Shown: in pieces, positions 22,365 to 33,664 of the stretch
Numbering within the stretch: the stretch's first letter is position 1
Layout of the letters: each line of letters opens with the position of its first letter
NCBI GenBank assembly: GCA_011037195.1
Contig: JAAEAF010002754.1
Coordinates: forward strand, 62,001 to 126,000
Length of the DNA stretch: 64,000 nt
Source: Triatoma infestans
Taxonomy: Eukaryota > Arthropoda > Insecta > Hemiptera > Reduviidae
Direction: 5' to 3'
The notes under the pieces: model-generated
Told to the model about the DNA's origin: nothing
The model's database searches: none
What the model saw: the letters and a program-made list of their open reading frames with translations, nothing else
Position numbers and translations under genes: made by a program

Positions 22365-22830
22365 AGACCCATTGTTAGATGGATCGACAGCGTGCTTAAA
22401 ACTCGGAGGATTATAGCAAGCCTATGTGAAGCTTCGCTAGAGATTACGCCCACAAGGGGCTGCCCGCAGGGTGGGGTTCTATCCCCGCTTCTGTGGTGCA
22501 TGGTTGTGGATGAACTGTTGGAGGAGCTTAGTGGTACTGGATGTTCCGTGCTGGGCTACGCTGATGATATAGTGGTGGTAGCCAGAGGCAGGCACGAATC
22601 TACAGTCGGGGAGCTCCTACAAGAGGCGCTTAGGCGCATAGAACAATGGTGCAGTAGGGTGGACCTTGGGGTAAATCCACAGAAAACCACTCTTGTACCG
22701 TTTACCAGGAGGAGGGACATTGAGGTATATAAGGCATTGTCCTTCTTCGGGAGATACTGGATGTGTCAGATAGAGTCAAGTATCTGGGAGTCATCCTGGA
22801 TACCAGGCTCACATGGAACGTACATCTAGA
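22365..22830 (+). pseudogene. LOA/R1-type LINE reverse transcriptase, catalytic core
   Basis: Continues the RT after the insertion. It carries TPTRGCPQGGVLSPLL and the catalytic GYADDIVVVARG, then the WCSRVDLGVNPQKT thumb segment. A frame change near 22740 moves the reading to the next frame (22763-23866). The catalytic aspartates are present, but the interrupted gene cannot be expressed as one protein. Confidence 0.92.
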
Positions 22831-23866
22831 ATATATAGTGCAGAAAGCTAAAAAGTCGCTATGCTGTGCTACAAGGGCCTGTGGGAAGTCATGGGGGTTA
22901 ACTCCAAGGATGACCCACTGGATATACACTCGGACCATTATACCGGTCATAACTTATGGCGCAGTGGTATGGTGGCCTAAGACGGAACAGGAGACAGCCA
23001 AGAGATGCCTTAGTGGAGTACAGAGGCTGGCGTGCCTCCTCATTACGGGCGCTTTTAAAAGTGCTCCGACATCTGCGCTGGAGGTGCTGCTGGGCTTGGC
23101 ACCGCTGCACTTGTTAGTGCAAGCGGAGGCGAGGGCCAGTGCACATAGATTGCGCAAAAATGGTCTTTGGAGGCAGTGCGGCTCCTTAGCCAAACATTTG
23201 GACATATTGCTAAAGGTCAACCCAGGCCCTGTGACAGACATGGCCCAGGATAGCATTTGTCCAACATACAACTTCGAGGCTCCATTTCGGGTGTTCCTAG
23301 GTTCTAGGGCGGAATGGTCCAAGGGGTGGGAAAAACGCTACCGGACAGGGCCTCTGTGGTTTACAGATGGCTCTAGGACAGAGTGCAGGACTGGAGCGGG
23401 AGTATACGGAATGAGCCCAGAGGTACTCATTGAGAGGCCGTTGGGCAGGTATTCCACTATATTCCAGGCTGAAGTGTTTGCTATTAAGGTCTGTGCCGAG
23501 GAGAATCTGCGTAGAGCCCCAAGGGGCAAGGTCATACGCATTTGCTCGGACAGTCAGGCTGCACTGAAAGCCTTAGAAGCTCACAGAACTACCTCATCCC
23601 TGGTGAAGGAATGTCGAGAGGCATTGTTGAGACTCTCCAGGCACAATAAGGTACAGCTGTTGTGGGTGCCTGGACATGTAGGGGTCGAGGGTAATGAGAC
23701 AGCTGATCAACTGGCCAGGAATGGGGCTAACACTCCGTTCATTGGTCCAGACCCGGTCCTGGGAATAACTGGCGGAGCAATTCGTGCAGCGATTAGAGAG
23801 TGGGTCGCAGTCAGCATGAAGAGCTCTGGAGGAGAAGCCCGGGTGCTATACACAGTAAAAGGATGA
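22763..23866 (+). pseudogene. LOA/R1-type LINE post-RT and RNase H region
   Basis: 367 codons. The start encodes VKYLGVILDTRLTWN and ITYGAVVWWPK, the usual post-core RT region. Residues ~190-325 form an RNase H domain with WFTDGSRTECRTGAGVYG (first Asp), an AEVFAIKVCAEE segment (Glu), ICSDSQAALKAL (Asp) and LLWVPGHVGVEGNETAD (His and Asp). RNase H plus the final knuckle place it in the LOA/R1/I group. The frame ends at 23866 and the C-terminal domain continues in another frame. Confidence 0.92.
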
Positions 23867-24277
23867 TGCCAGGACTGTGTAAACGAAGAACCCGAATGAC
23901 CCTTGCTCTGAGTAGGAGCCAGATTTCTCTGGTGACGGGACTGTTTACGGGTCATGGTAGGTAGGTTCAGGAAACATCTGTACAAGGTAGGACTCATTCG
24001 AGCGGAACCCTTGTGCAGACTATGTCAGGAAGAGGAGAAAACGGCCTCCCACCTGTTGTTCGATTGCGTAGCAATAATCAGATTGAGGTATGAAACCTTT
24101 GGTACTTTGCGACCTGAGGAGATAGTAGCTCAAAATGACCTGGTGGTGAAGGCCCTTAAACTCCTTAAGGAGGGAGGGTTTGTCTACTAGGAACTATCGG
24201 GGGTGGCACAATAAGCCTCTGTTGGCTGCGGTGCCGGGATATGGCCCACCCGAGGTTGGATAATAATAATAATAATA
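23867..24277 (+). pseudogene. LINE C-terminal knuckle domain and (TAA)n tail
   Basis: After a frame change the LINE continues with a GRFRKHLYKVGLIRAEPLCR segment and the CRLCQEEEKTASHLLFDC knuckle, ending at the stop at 24190. A GC-rich 3' UTR is followed by a (TAA)n tail at about 24262-24277, the end of the insertion. Confidence 0.88.
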
Positions 24278-24539
24278 AGTTGACGAGCTATTATACAATG
24301 ACTAATTACAAGGATGTCTTAAGAGAAGCAATAGAAAATTGTTTAAGAAGTAAATTACAAAACGAAATAACACTCCGTCTGAGCAGAATATGGCTGCTTG
24401 CCTCAAGGAAGTAAATAGCATATTACAAAGAAATGAAAAAGAAAGTAACGGGTTTCCTGAAAAAAAAAAAAATAATAATAAGTCTGTACTATGAGCGAAA
24501 AGACTTAATCATCAGCCAAACTCTCAAGATGTATACTTT

Positions 24540-24742
24540 ACAAAAATCTGGTGTCCGAAACCTTGGCCTGATGCGGTGGTAGTATCTAAACGGGAAATAT
24601 TGCGATTTTTCGTTTTTGTGATATTCTGCTAAAACACACGCACACACATACAGACCATTCGCAAAAAAAAAAAAAAAATTTTTTTCGTACTTACGGAATC
24701 ACAGAACATTTTCTTAACATTAATAGGAGTAAAAGAAAGTAA
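24540..24742 (+). repeat. Family A fragment, 3' block
   Basis: Begins AAAAATCTGGTGTCCGAAAC and continues with GATGCGGTGGTAGTATCTAAAC, a TTTTCGTTTTTGTGA phrase, and ends GAGTAAAAGAAAGTAAA. It lacks both sub-repeats. Confidence 0.65.
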
Positions 24743-27109
24743 ATTGTATAATGTATTCTAACAAATGCAACCGTTTTGATAGAAACTTTCTAGGAAGTGG
24801 CCACGAAAAATGGACACAGAATTAATTAAATAATGTTGATAATGGAAAAAATACTGACATGCTTATTTCTTGGGTTTTTAATGAAATTCTCTGGAAGCGA
24901 TGTTGCACCGTGGGACATTACAGCTTTCATCAGCAAGAGAGAGAGAGAGAGAGATAAAGAACCTGTGTTTTATCTTAGATCTGGGGTTTGAGCTGTTAAA
25001 CATAATTACTTACCATCTTCTTTTACTCTTTTCAATTATATTACATTGATAGGCAAGACGGCGTAGAGGGCTCTGGAATCAGGCAGGTTAATGGCAAGGA
25101 CCACTAAACTGAATTATTTGTGAAGCTATTGAAAAATGGGTTATAAGATAACGTATCTTCTTCTTGCTATGGAGGCGGTGTGCATTCCAGATTACCCTTG
25201 GTAGGCTCATTATATTCATGCATATTGAACCTTTTATTCGGGGAGTGGGAAGACTAAGCTAAGGAGGACAATATTTTCCAATGTAACAGCTCTGCCTAAT
25301 TATGAAATATTTCCACAATCTGATTTAATTGCAATTCCATTTTTTTTTTATGATGTTTCAAGTTTAGGACAAAATTGCTCGTAAAACTTGAATCGAAGAT
25401 ATTTCTCGTTAACAGCCTACTCAATCTCAAACCTAGTGTAACCGACCGAACATATCGTTTCTTTCTTTTGTAAAGGCAAGCTAGTTTCCTCAAATAAAAC
25501 TCTTCTTCTTATGCATTGCTATCCCATCTGTGGGCGAGATGGCAGAAACGGCTTTAAACTTGATTTATCTTGAGATTGTGCTAATGTAAGTGTTACGTAT
25601 TTGCAAGCCCAGTAAAGTAAATCATCCGGTACCATAAGGAAGCTGGTTTCCGGGAATGTAGAACTCTGCTGGAACTCCGAAAGGAGACCATAGGCAGGTC
25701 TTGCTGAAATAAATAGGAAATGGGGTAGTGTAGCAACAAAAGACAGAAAAACAACCAATCCTGGTACCACAACAATTTTATTATTTATTGAAGAATTAAT
25801 TGCTTCTCCAGTCCATTTGCCTCACAACTAGGCTTAAAAACGTACATTGATTAGTGATTAAGCCCTGGGAATTACACCGATTATCTGAATGCAAACAATC
25901 CCTTCCAGAGCTGTCCATGAGGTTGCTGGTTGGAAGATGCTTTCACATCACTCGGAGGACCACTACAATTAGACAGATTGTAGAACCTGAGAATCTGTTA
26001 GCAAACGAATAAATATGTAGTATAATACTGCTAGAGGAAGAACTGAACACCTCTCAAATTGAGCTTGAGAAGATATATAATCAAACAAAATACAGAAGTA
26101 CTTGAAGTATTGGTTACTGAGGCCGAATAAGAAAAGTTGAAGAGAATTTACTTGCCTACAAATGTTAAGCCTCTCACACTTCCGGAAATCAGAACTTGTT
26201 CACTTTGGTGCAGAGATTACGTCCAACCGGAACGTATGATTTAAGCAGGCTGTCAAGCGACACCTATCTTGAAACACAGTTAAACAGTTAATAGTACATA
26301 TGAACATTAAACTGATGCTGAAGGCACTAATAGAAAAACGATAGATTTCCTTTCAGGGCGATTTCCAATATCGCACAAATGGCATCTGCCAGCTTACAAT
26401 AACTAAAAGGTAAATAGCGAGTAACAGATATAAGGATGGGAAAAACAGGAGAATTATCTGTAATCACATATGGTTTGTATGAAGTTAGTATAAGCTACTT
26501 GCATCTGCTAAGGTTGATCTGCCTGAATTCGATTAAAGTTGAGATCACCACAGCATTAATGACCCTTTATGGGCTTTAAATCATGAATTAAATGATCAAC
26601 AAAATGATTGAAGTATCACGAACATGAGGCTGTAAGTATATGCAGCACAAGAAATAATCACGATTCTGCGAGTAGAAACTATGACACTTGAATGTGAAGT
26701 AAGCAAAACACTTAAATAATCTTGTTACACAGCTTCAAAATTAACATGAAAAAATGAATTTCAAGATAAGAAACTCATCATAAAGGAGTAATTATAGAAA
26801 AGATGGTGTCTCAGGTTAGTGTCGGTCTCCCTCTCTCGTGAATCTCGGTATTATGGATGAGAGCGCTCTAAGAGGCGAGATCTATAAGTAATCGTTATTC
26901 CCCTGCCTGTATGTGAGGACATCTGTTGATTAAACTATCGAAACAAAAGTTATGTATTTCGTTGCATTAAATCAAAAACAACCTTAAATTGCAGAAACAC
27001 CCTTGAAACCCAGAAATACATAACAGCAGAATGAATTTCGGAGACCACAGTGAGCCTTGAGACCTAAAGTGCGAACTACTTCACATGTGAGACCCTGATT
27101 TCTAGAACA
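24743..27109. other. Long stretch without recognisable features
   Basis: About 2.4 kb. There is a short (GA)n at about 24940-24955. Open frames near 25519-25775 have no recognisable motif. No repeat boundaries or exons were convincingly seen. It may be old host intergenic sequence. Confidence 0.4.
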
Positions 27110-27119
27110 GTAATATACT

Positions 27120-27374
27120 TTAAAAAAACCCTATGGCGCCCATGAAGGCCAAGGCTTGCCAGACGGCGATTTGAAATTTGAATAGGGAGGCGTCTGGTAA
27201 GCACGCCGTTTAGTTCCGGCCTTCGCTATTTAGGGCGCTACTAACTGTAGCTTCCCACTCTTTATCACGATGCTAGGTCAATACCGACTTTGCCCTAGCG
27301 GGAATCGAACCCTGAATTTTCGCATGAAAGGACCCTAGGCGGCTGCGCTAGCCATTAGATCAACGCGTGAGGAC
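27120..27374 (-). mobile_element. tRNA-derived SINE, family 1, with 10-bp TSD
   Basis: GTAATATACT occurs at 27110-27119 and 27375-27384, flanking the element. On the minus strand it starts with an A-box-like GATCTAATGGCTAGCGC, followed by a B-box-like GGGTTCGATTCCC. A body follows with an internal hairpin (CGTCTGG and CCAGACG), then a T/A-rich end. Length is 255 bp. A second copy, split by a hAT element, lies at 32412-33645. Confidence 0.85.
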
Positions 27375-27384
27375 GTAATATACT

Positions 27385-28017
27385 AAGTTTAAGGAAAATT
27401 AAAGTTATTTTCTTGAAAATTGGGATTAACAGAAAAAAGAAAATTATTCAGTAAAATCGCATTTTGATGGAATCTAAACATATTATATGCCTAGTAAATA
27501 CTCAGTTTGAAAATTTTTCAAGCTTGTATTCCTTCCTACAGAGAAAGTAAATATCTAGAATACTAACAAATTGAATACTAATAAATATCTAGAATTACTA
27601 ACAAATTGTTGGGAATATTTACTTTTTAATCATATTAAATCTGCATGCAATTCAGGTTTGTTTTCTAAATAATTTAGAAGTATGCTTGTAAAAGTTAATA
27701 GTTTATTGTCTACATGCCTACAAGTTGCAGCAAAGCTTATATCCAGGTGAAAACTTTGGTAAACCTACACTCTCTGAGAATTAAATAAAGTCGTGGGGAT
27801 TGTGGGAGGGCAAACAATATCCCAAAACTTCTTCACCTGAGTTAACTCCTAAACATATTGTTATGTCATAATTCCAGTAAAGTATTGCTCCCTCGGATGA
27901 TGTTTATTCTTTATATTATGTTAAAACTATCCTCATATAGCTTTATATTCCGGTAAACTGAAGTTTTATTAAATTAATTTGTACCAACCACATTATAACT
28001 CAATTTTATTTTATAGA
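27385..28017. other. No recognisable feature
   Basis: AT-rich. A short local duplication of ATATCTAGAATTACTAACAA occurs near 27550-27605. Nothing else seen. Confidence 0.4.
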
Positions 28018-28121
28018 GCAGGAAAAATTACTTGCTGAACTCTTCAGCAAGTTTTGTGAAAATTATTGGAGGTGGAGTGGCAATATTAACCTCAGCAAGA
28101 TCGGTTGCGAAATCCAAAGGT
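28018..28121 (+). CDS. Orphan exon candidate
   Basis: The acceptor ATTTTATAG precedes an open stretch that would end at AAAG|GTATCC. In one frame it reads SRKNYLLNSSASFVKIIGG and AILTSARSVAKSK, a non-repetitive sequence unlike the surrounding AT-rich noise. No domain was recognised and no neighbouring exon was found, so it could be chance. Confidence 0.25.
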
Positions 28122-28423
28122 ATCCCATATTTTTATGGTTGTCCTTGCCTAGCTATCCAAAACTTCTATCAATGAGACCTGGATCCACTGCAGCCTATCT
28201 CAAGTTCTGCACAACAAATACAAGGATCCTCAGACATTTTTTGAGATCTGAGAAAGTGGTTATTTATTTCGGGAAAAACTTTATCATTGATGCTCAAAGT
28301 ACACTCCTCCCGCTTCAGTGCACTTCCTTAAGTCTTATTTCCACAACTTGAAGGCTTCTAGTGCAAGTGTGGTGTCCAAAATAGAAGGTGATGTAAATAA
28401 AGAAACAAAACACAACTTATGCA

Positions 28424-28781
28424 TAATTGTTGTAGTATTGATTCCGCAGAACTGGAAAGCATCAGAGATATATTCCGTGATTTTTTGTGGTCATCGACTC
28501 GTTTCGGGCGTTCGCCCATCATCAGGATGCGTTTGTCAAACACTGTGATAACACAGACTTGCATAGAGCAAATTCAGGTTTTTACACTCGTGTATAAACT
28601 AGTTTATGTATAAATCGTGTATAAATTAAATTCAGTTTATACAGAGTGAATAAACTGAATTTACTCTGTGGAAGTCTGTGTTATCACACTGTTTGACCAA
28701 CGCATCCTGATGATGGGTGAACGCCCGAAACTGGTCGATGACCACAAAAAAGAAGCAGGCTATCACGGAAAATATCTCTGA
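28424..28781 (-). mobile_element. Palindromic short retroposon, long copy
   Basis: Orientation is opposite to the 33031 copy. The extension (GATTCCGCAGAACTGGAAAG) lies at the left and the TCTCTGA end at the right. Left and right arms (about 28455-28545 and 28680-28781) are inverted copies containing CATCCTGATGATGGG(C/T)GAACGCCCGAAAC. The spacer itself folds (AAATTCAGTTTATAC and mirror). The flanks CAACTTATGCA (28413) and CAACTTTATATGCA (28782) are a plausible diverged target duplication. Confidence 0.75.
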
Positions 28782-29520
28782 CAACTTTATATGCACTTTA
28801 CACAAATTATATTTACGAATGTTATGAACAATAAATAGAGGATATAGTGATGATGTTGGTAGCGTGATGTAAAATGTTAGCGTTGGCTTATGTAAGTCGG
28901 TTGATGAGCCTTATTGCTAGTTAGAACTCTTTCTTTTTCCAATAGGCGGTTGCTAGTTGGTGAAGGTTCTCTGGATTGTAACATGCTTTTGGCAGGGATG
29001 CATAGAGACAGTAAGCTCTTGAATGCGTGACTGACTGTTACTTCTTTAGCTTGTTTAGGCATCTTCACTTGTAGATTTGAACAGCCATAACGCATGTCTA
29101 GCGACTTGCATCAGCCAATGCTACCATTTTATCTCACTCCTACTGACATCATCACTCTCTCCTCTATTTATTACTCAAAAGGATGTAAAACTTGTTAAAA
29201 TCTTCCGGCTTTTTATCCCATTTCTCCTACTCTTGATGGAGAGCTAGAAAGTGCTTCTAAGAGAAACTTGGTTCATTCTTCCAACGGATGCGATAGAGCT
29301 AATGCGTAGTTGAAGTGCGCCTGTAGGCAAGTTGCTAGCGCTTGATGCGGCTGGTTTTCAAATCTGCAGTCCATGACATGTTTGAACATTGTTTATTGCT
29401 CTTTCAATTGCATGATTTATTAGCATATTCTACTTTTTTCCTGCTTTCGAGGCAAAATTAATAATTAATTTTATAAGAAAAATTGAATTCGATTTGTAAT
29501 ATGAGATTCATTTATATAAA
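28782..29520. other. No recognisable feature
   Basis: No gene, repeat boundary or domain seen. Confidence 0.4.
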
Positions 29521-29523
29521 TTA

Positions 29524-30412
29524 CAAAAAAATCTGATGTGAAACACTCACACAACTTTCTCTTACTCCAGTTCTTAAAATTATAATTGACAAATTTTATA
29601 GTATGTGTACCAAATTTAATGGAATTCGTCGAAAACTGAAAAAAAAAAGTCAATAAAGGCGCCGGTTTACTAATTTCTTTGAAACTCAGAATTTTGGCAA
29701 TCTATTTATTTCTAATTAATTTTCTTTGGATGATAGAATTGTATAATTATGTCTAGTGTATAAAGTGCTACTATAAAGAATTAATTAATTATTAATTATG
29801 TCTAGTGTATAAAGTGCACTTTAAAGAAAAATATAAACCCACCCTTCTCCTAAAAGTGCCCTTAAATGTATTTTACCAGAGAAATATTTTAAATAAAAGT
29901 TGTAGATCTTTGTATGTTTAGTTTATTTAGGATGTTTCAAGAAAATCTCGGAGCTATTTTTGAGAAAATTGTGAAAAAGTGAAAAAATAATTTAGTAAAG
30001 TAGTAAAGTAAACGTTAAATTTTCCCAAAGAAATATTTAAAATAAATGTTGTAGCTCTTTGTATGTGTAGTTGATATACCAAGTTAGAAGAAAATCGTCG
30101 GAGCCATTTTTGAGAAAAACGCAAAGCGTAAAAAAATACAAAAAAAAAACTAGTAAAGTAGTACTTCCGGTTGAAGAATTTCAACAGATAACGTACTGTC
30201 AGATTCCATGGTGATACCTAAACGGAATATCAAGTTTCAACTTTCTCCGGTTTCTCGTTTTTGAGCTATAATGTTCACATACACACACCATTGCTAAACA
30301 CCACTTTTTTAGACTCAGGGGACCTCAAAATGGCTATTTCCGGTGAAAACTCGATATCGAAAATTTGACACGATTACAATACTTCCTCTTACTAGGTAGG
30401 ACTAAGAGAAAT
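29524..30412 (+). repeat. Dispersed repeat family A, near full-length copy
   Basis: It starts AAAAAAATCTGATGTGAAAC with AACTTTCTCTTACT at 29553-29566 and ends with CTAAGAGAAA at about 30411. The internal order is the same as in the 19.8 kb copy: AAATAAAAGTTGTAGATC sub-repeats, then the GACTCAGGGGACC and TTTCCGGTGAAAACTCG block. Confidence 0.78.
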
Positions 30413-31165
30413 AAAAAAAAAAACAAAATAACAAATTCTACTTCTTCTACTTCTTGTATCGCGCTATAGCTCATTAAGAATTCTGATCTCCCAATGCCCT
30501 TTTAAAAAAATTTTAGAAACCCCTTTCATACTTTGTTGAGCCATGTCACTCGTTTCTAAGTTTTGCCTGTACAGTTTAGGATCTTTTGATGATTCTCTCG
30601 CTTTCTATGCGTTCTAAATAGCTTAAGCTTCTTATTTTATCAAGGCCAAATCTAGATGTTATCGTAAAGGGGGTGTACCAATGAAAAACTGAGCAAATCT
30701 GAAATTAATTTTACCAAAGAATAATAAATCTACGTAGCAAAAAATAATATCATAATTTTTCAATATTTCCTAGAATTTCTGGTTTTTAACAATTTATTTA
30801 AATTAATAGCCTTTTAGTTTTTTTTCTTCATTTATTTTAGATTAGGTTAAAAAAAAAAAAAAATCCTTATCAAAGTCTAGATAATTATAAACAGAAACTT
30901 TAAAGTTCAATGATTATAAATAATCATTTTGCATTTTCAATAAAACAAGATATACATTTATCTATCTATAGAAACATAGAATGAGCAATGTTTGTTGCAG
31001 GAAATAGATAGTGTGTTAGGGTTTAATGACAGCATATTGTAACACCCGTAATAACTGAGTATCCAGTTTATGGCATAGTATATACTTCATGCTAATATCT
31101 AATTATCTAAATATTAAAAACTTATTAAGTCTACATTATATGTCTAAAAAGATTTTAACATTTAT
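30413..31165. other. No recognisable feature
   Basis: AT-rich, with A-runs near 30850. Nothing supportable. Confidence 0.4.
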
Positions 31166-31480
31166 TACTTCCTCTTATCCCATAGTAAGAGGAAGTATTA
31201 CGATCGTATCAGATTTTTGAAATTGACTTTTCACCGGAAATATTCGTTTTAAAGTCCCCTGAATTCCCCCCCAAAAATGGTTTTAGCGAATGGTTTGTTT
31301 GTTTAAGTGTGTGTGTGTGTGTGTGTGTGTTAACAGCAAATCTCAAAAAACGAAAATTGCAGGAAACTCAAAACTTGGTAGCCTGTTTAGATACTATCAC
31401 CGCATCTAAACTTTTTTCTTCATTCTCTTTCTTGTGATTTTCTCGAATAGCTAAACAATTTTCTTTAAACTTGATCATCA
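31166..31480 (-). repeat. Family A fragment, 3' block reversed; (GT)n inside
   Basis: Reads on the plus strand as CTTCCTCTTATCCCATAGTAAGAGGAAGTATTACGATCG in two parts, then TTTTCACCGGAAATATTCG, the reverse of the family A end block. It carries a (GT)n run at about 31308-31331. Confidence 0.65.
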
Positions 31481-31689
31481 TTTATATTTGTAAAATTTTT
31501 CCAGAAAATCAGTGATTGTTCCGGATTTCCGGCGGAACAGTATCGTTAAATTTACCTCTAAGGTACCACTTTACAGTATAATATTAATTACTTTACTATA
31601 CATTAGAATTCAAAATTAGGATAGAAGTTCTTCCTTATCCAATCAAACTCTTTAACCCCACATCTATTGTTTAAAATAAAATTACAAAA

Positions 31690-32411
31690 AAAAAAAATTC
31701 TGTGTGTGAAACATTCGCACAACTTTCTCTTACTCCAGTTCTCAAAAATTATAATTTGTCAAACTTTATAATTTGTGTAACAAATTTAATAAAATTCTTC
31801 GAAAACTGAAAAAAAAATTTCAGTAAAAGCGCACTTCTGGTTTTTTACTTATCTCCTTGAAACTCAGGAATTTTGGCCATCTATTAATTTCTAATTAATT
31901 TTGTTTGGATGATAGAATTGTATAATCAACTATGATAGCACTTTAGAAAAAAAAACATAACTCCACTCCACCCATAAAGGTGCCTTTTAAATGAATTTTC
32001 CCAGAGAAATGTTTTAAATATATATTGTACATCTTTTATGTGTAGTTTATATGAGGTGTTTCAAGAAAATCGTTGGAGCCTTTTTTTTTTTTTTGAGTGA
32101 AAAAAATTAGTAAAAGTGGTAAAGTAAACCACTTCCAATGATCTGATTTTTTTTTAAACTCGAAATGTCAACAACATATTGAATTCTAATTAATATTATT
32201 TAGATGATAAAATTGTCTAATAAACTGAATAGCAGTTTAGATAAAAAAAAAACCTAACCCCATCCCTCCACCAAAAGTGCCCTTAATTGAATTTTCCCAG
32301 AGAAATGTTTTAAATAAATGTTGTAGCTCTTTGTATGTGTAGTTGATATAACAAGTTGGAAGAAAATCGACGGAGCCATTTTTAAGAAATTTGCAAAAAC
32401 GTTAAAAAAAA
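31690..32411 (+). repeat. Dispersed repeat family A, 3'-truncated copy
   Basis: It starts with AACTTTCTCTTACT at 31722-31735 and has two sub-repeats (AAATATATATTGTACATC, then AAATAAATGTTGTAGCTC). It stops at 32411 where a SINE begins, so the 3' block is missing. Confidence 0.72.
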
Positions 32412-32531
32412 TAACTGTAGCTTCCCACTTTTTATCACGATGCTGGGTCAACACCGTGAGGACTGACTTTGCCCTCACGGGAATCGAATCCTGAATTCTC
32501 TCACGAAAGGCGAGTGCGCTAGCTACTAGAC
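32412..32531 (-). mobile_element. SINE family 1, left half (split by hAT)
   Basis: Shares AACTGTAGCTTCCCAC, ATCACGATGCT and GGGAATCGAA(A/T)CCTGAATT with the SINE at 27120-27374. It is interrupted by the hAT insertion at 32532; the A-box end continues at 33628. Confidence 0.82.
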
Positions 32532-32857
32532 CAGTGATGGCGAACCTATGACACGCGTGTCAGTGCTGACACGCGAGCTCATTTTTGGTGACACGCATCT
32601 TCAAAGATAAAAAATTTCATAATTCAAAAAAATCTTTTTTTTCTGATAATGTAGCTCATATAGTTAGCAACTCTCTCTGTTTACTCATATTTTGTGTTTA
32701 GTATGTTTCATGGAAATTGTAAATACCGATTAACTTTTTTTTAAATTTTATCCCTGAAAAAGACAATAAATTTGTCGAAACGTTGGAAAAGATTAAAAAA
32801 AAGTGTACATTTTATTGACCGCTCCTCGAGATCTCCTTTAGTTGTTTTGCTAACAAT

Positions 32858-33030
32858 TTTGTCAACCACATATTTTTGTGAGACATTGTTCTCAGCATTA
32901 AATAATATTAAGATAACAAACGGAATCGGTTAACAGATGAAGTCAGTGACGCTTGCTTGGCCTTGAAATGTACCAAGTATAAACCCGAAATAGAAGATTT
33001 AGCAGACAAACTTCAGCACCAAAAAAGTCA
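32858..33030 (+). pseudogene. hAT transposase C-terminal fragment
   Basis: About 55 codons in two frames, with the hAT signatures CETLFSALNNIK and RNRLTDE. The reading is cut at 33030 by insertion of the palindromic element, just where the hAT protein would end. Confidence 0.82.
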
Positions 33031-33320
33031 TCAGAGACATTTTCCGCGGTAGCCTGCTTCACTTTGTAGTCATCGACCGGTTTCGGGCGTTCGCCCATCT
33101 TCAGGATGCGTTTTCAGACAGTGTGACAACACCGACATGCACAGAGCAAACTTAGTTTTCACACTCAAGTTTGCTCTGTACAAGTCTGTGTTGTCGCACT
33201 GTCAGAAAAACGCATCCTGAAGATGGGCGAACGCCCGAAACCGGTCGATGACCACAAAATGAAGCAGGCTACCACGGAAAATGTCTCTGATGCTTTCCAG
33301 CTCTGCGGAACCAACCACCA
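33031..33320 (+). mobile_element. Palindromic short retroposon with 14-bp TSD
   Basis: CACCAAAAAAGTCA occurs at 33017-33030 and 33321-33334. The element starts TCAGAGACATTTTCC and ends CGGAACCAACCACCA. Bases 33031 to ~33158 are largely the reverse complement of ~33162-33290; a 30-base extension follows. Each arm holds CATCCTGAAGATGGGCGAAC, then GCCCGAAACCGGTCGATG, which resembles a hammerhead ribozyme core with a CATC/GATG stem. It has no coding capacity, so it needs enzymes from elsewhere. Confidence 0.88.
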
Positions 33321-33627
33321 CACCAAAAAAGTCACTAATTTTTCATATATATTTATTTTCTAATTGTATAAATTTATATTGTTTTTCTGTTTTTGTTCAA
33401 TTATATTTTATATATATATTACTTGATTTTGTATGTTAAGTGTCAATGAAATATGTAAGACAAGTCTCTAAATGTAAACTAAATGGTTTCATAATTTTGG
33501 CTTCTGTATTTTAAATGGCATTAAACAAATAATTAACTTGATGAGTGACATGCCACGAGAATTATGTTTCTATTTTTCAAAATTTTGACACACTGAGCTC
33601 AAAAGGTTCGCCATCACTGTACTAGAC

Positions 33628-33645
33628 TAACGCGTGAGGACCCGA
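33628..33645 (-). mobile_element. SINE family 1, right end
   Basis: TAACGCGTGAGGAC continues the SINE sequence interrupted at 32531, matching the A-box end of the 27 kb copy (CAACGCGTGAGGAC). Confidence 0.75.
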
Positions 33646-33664
33646 ATTTGAAGAAAATTACTCA

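Larger units (their letters stand above)
32532..33619 (+). mobile_element. hAT transposon remnant with 8-bp TSD
   Basis: The termini CAGTGATGGCGAACC (32532) and GGTTCGCCATCACTG (ending 33619) are inverted repeats. TACTAGAC flanks both sides (32524-32531 and 33620-33627), the 8-bp duplication expected of hAT elements. At about 32858-33030 it encodes the end of a transposase: CETLFSALNNIK, a frame change, then RNRLTDEVSDACLA and EIEDLADKLQHQKSH, the hAT dimerisation region. The rest of the transposase is missing. A palindromic element is nested at 33031-33320. Confidence 0.92.

Noticed and set aside
20930..24277. Intact active LINE
   Set aside because: It is 5'-truncated, split by an insertion, and has frame changes near 22740 and 23866.
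25519..25775. Two overlapping minus-strand frames
   Set aside because: No recognisable motif, no splice context; shadows of each other.
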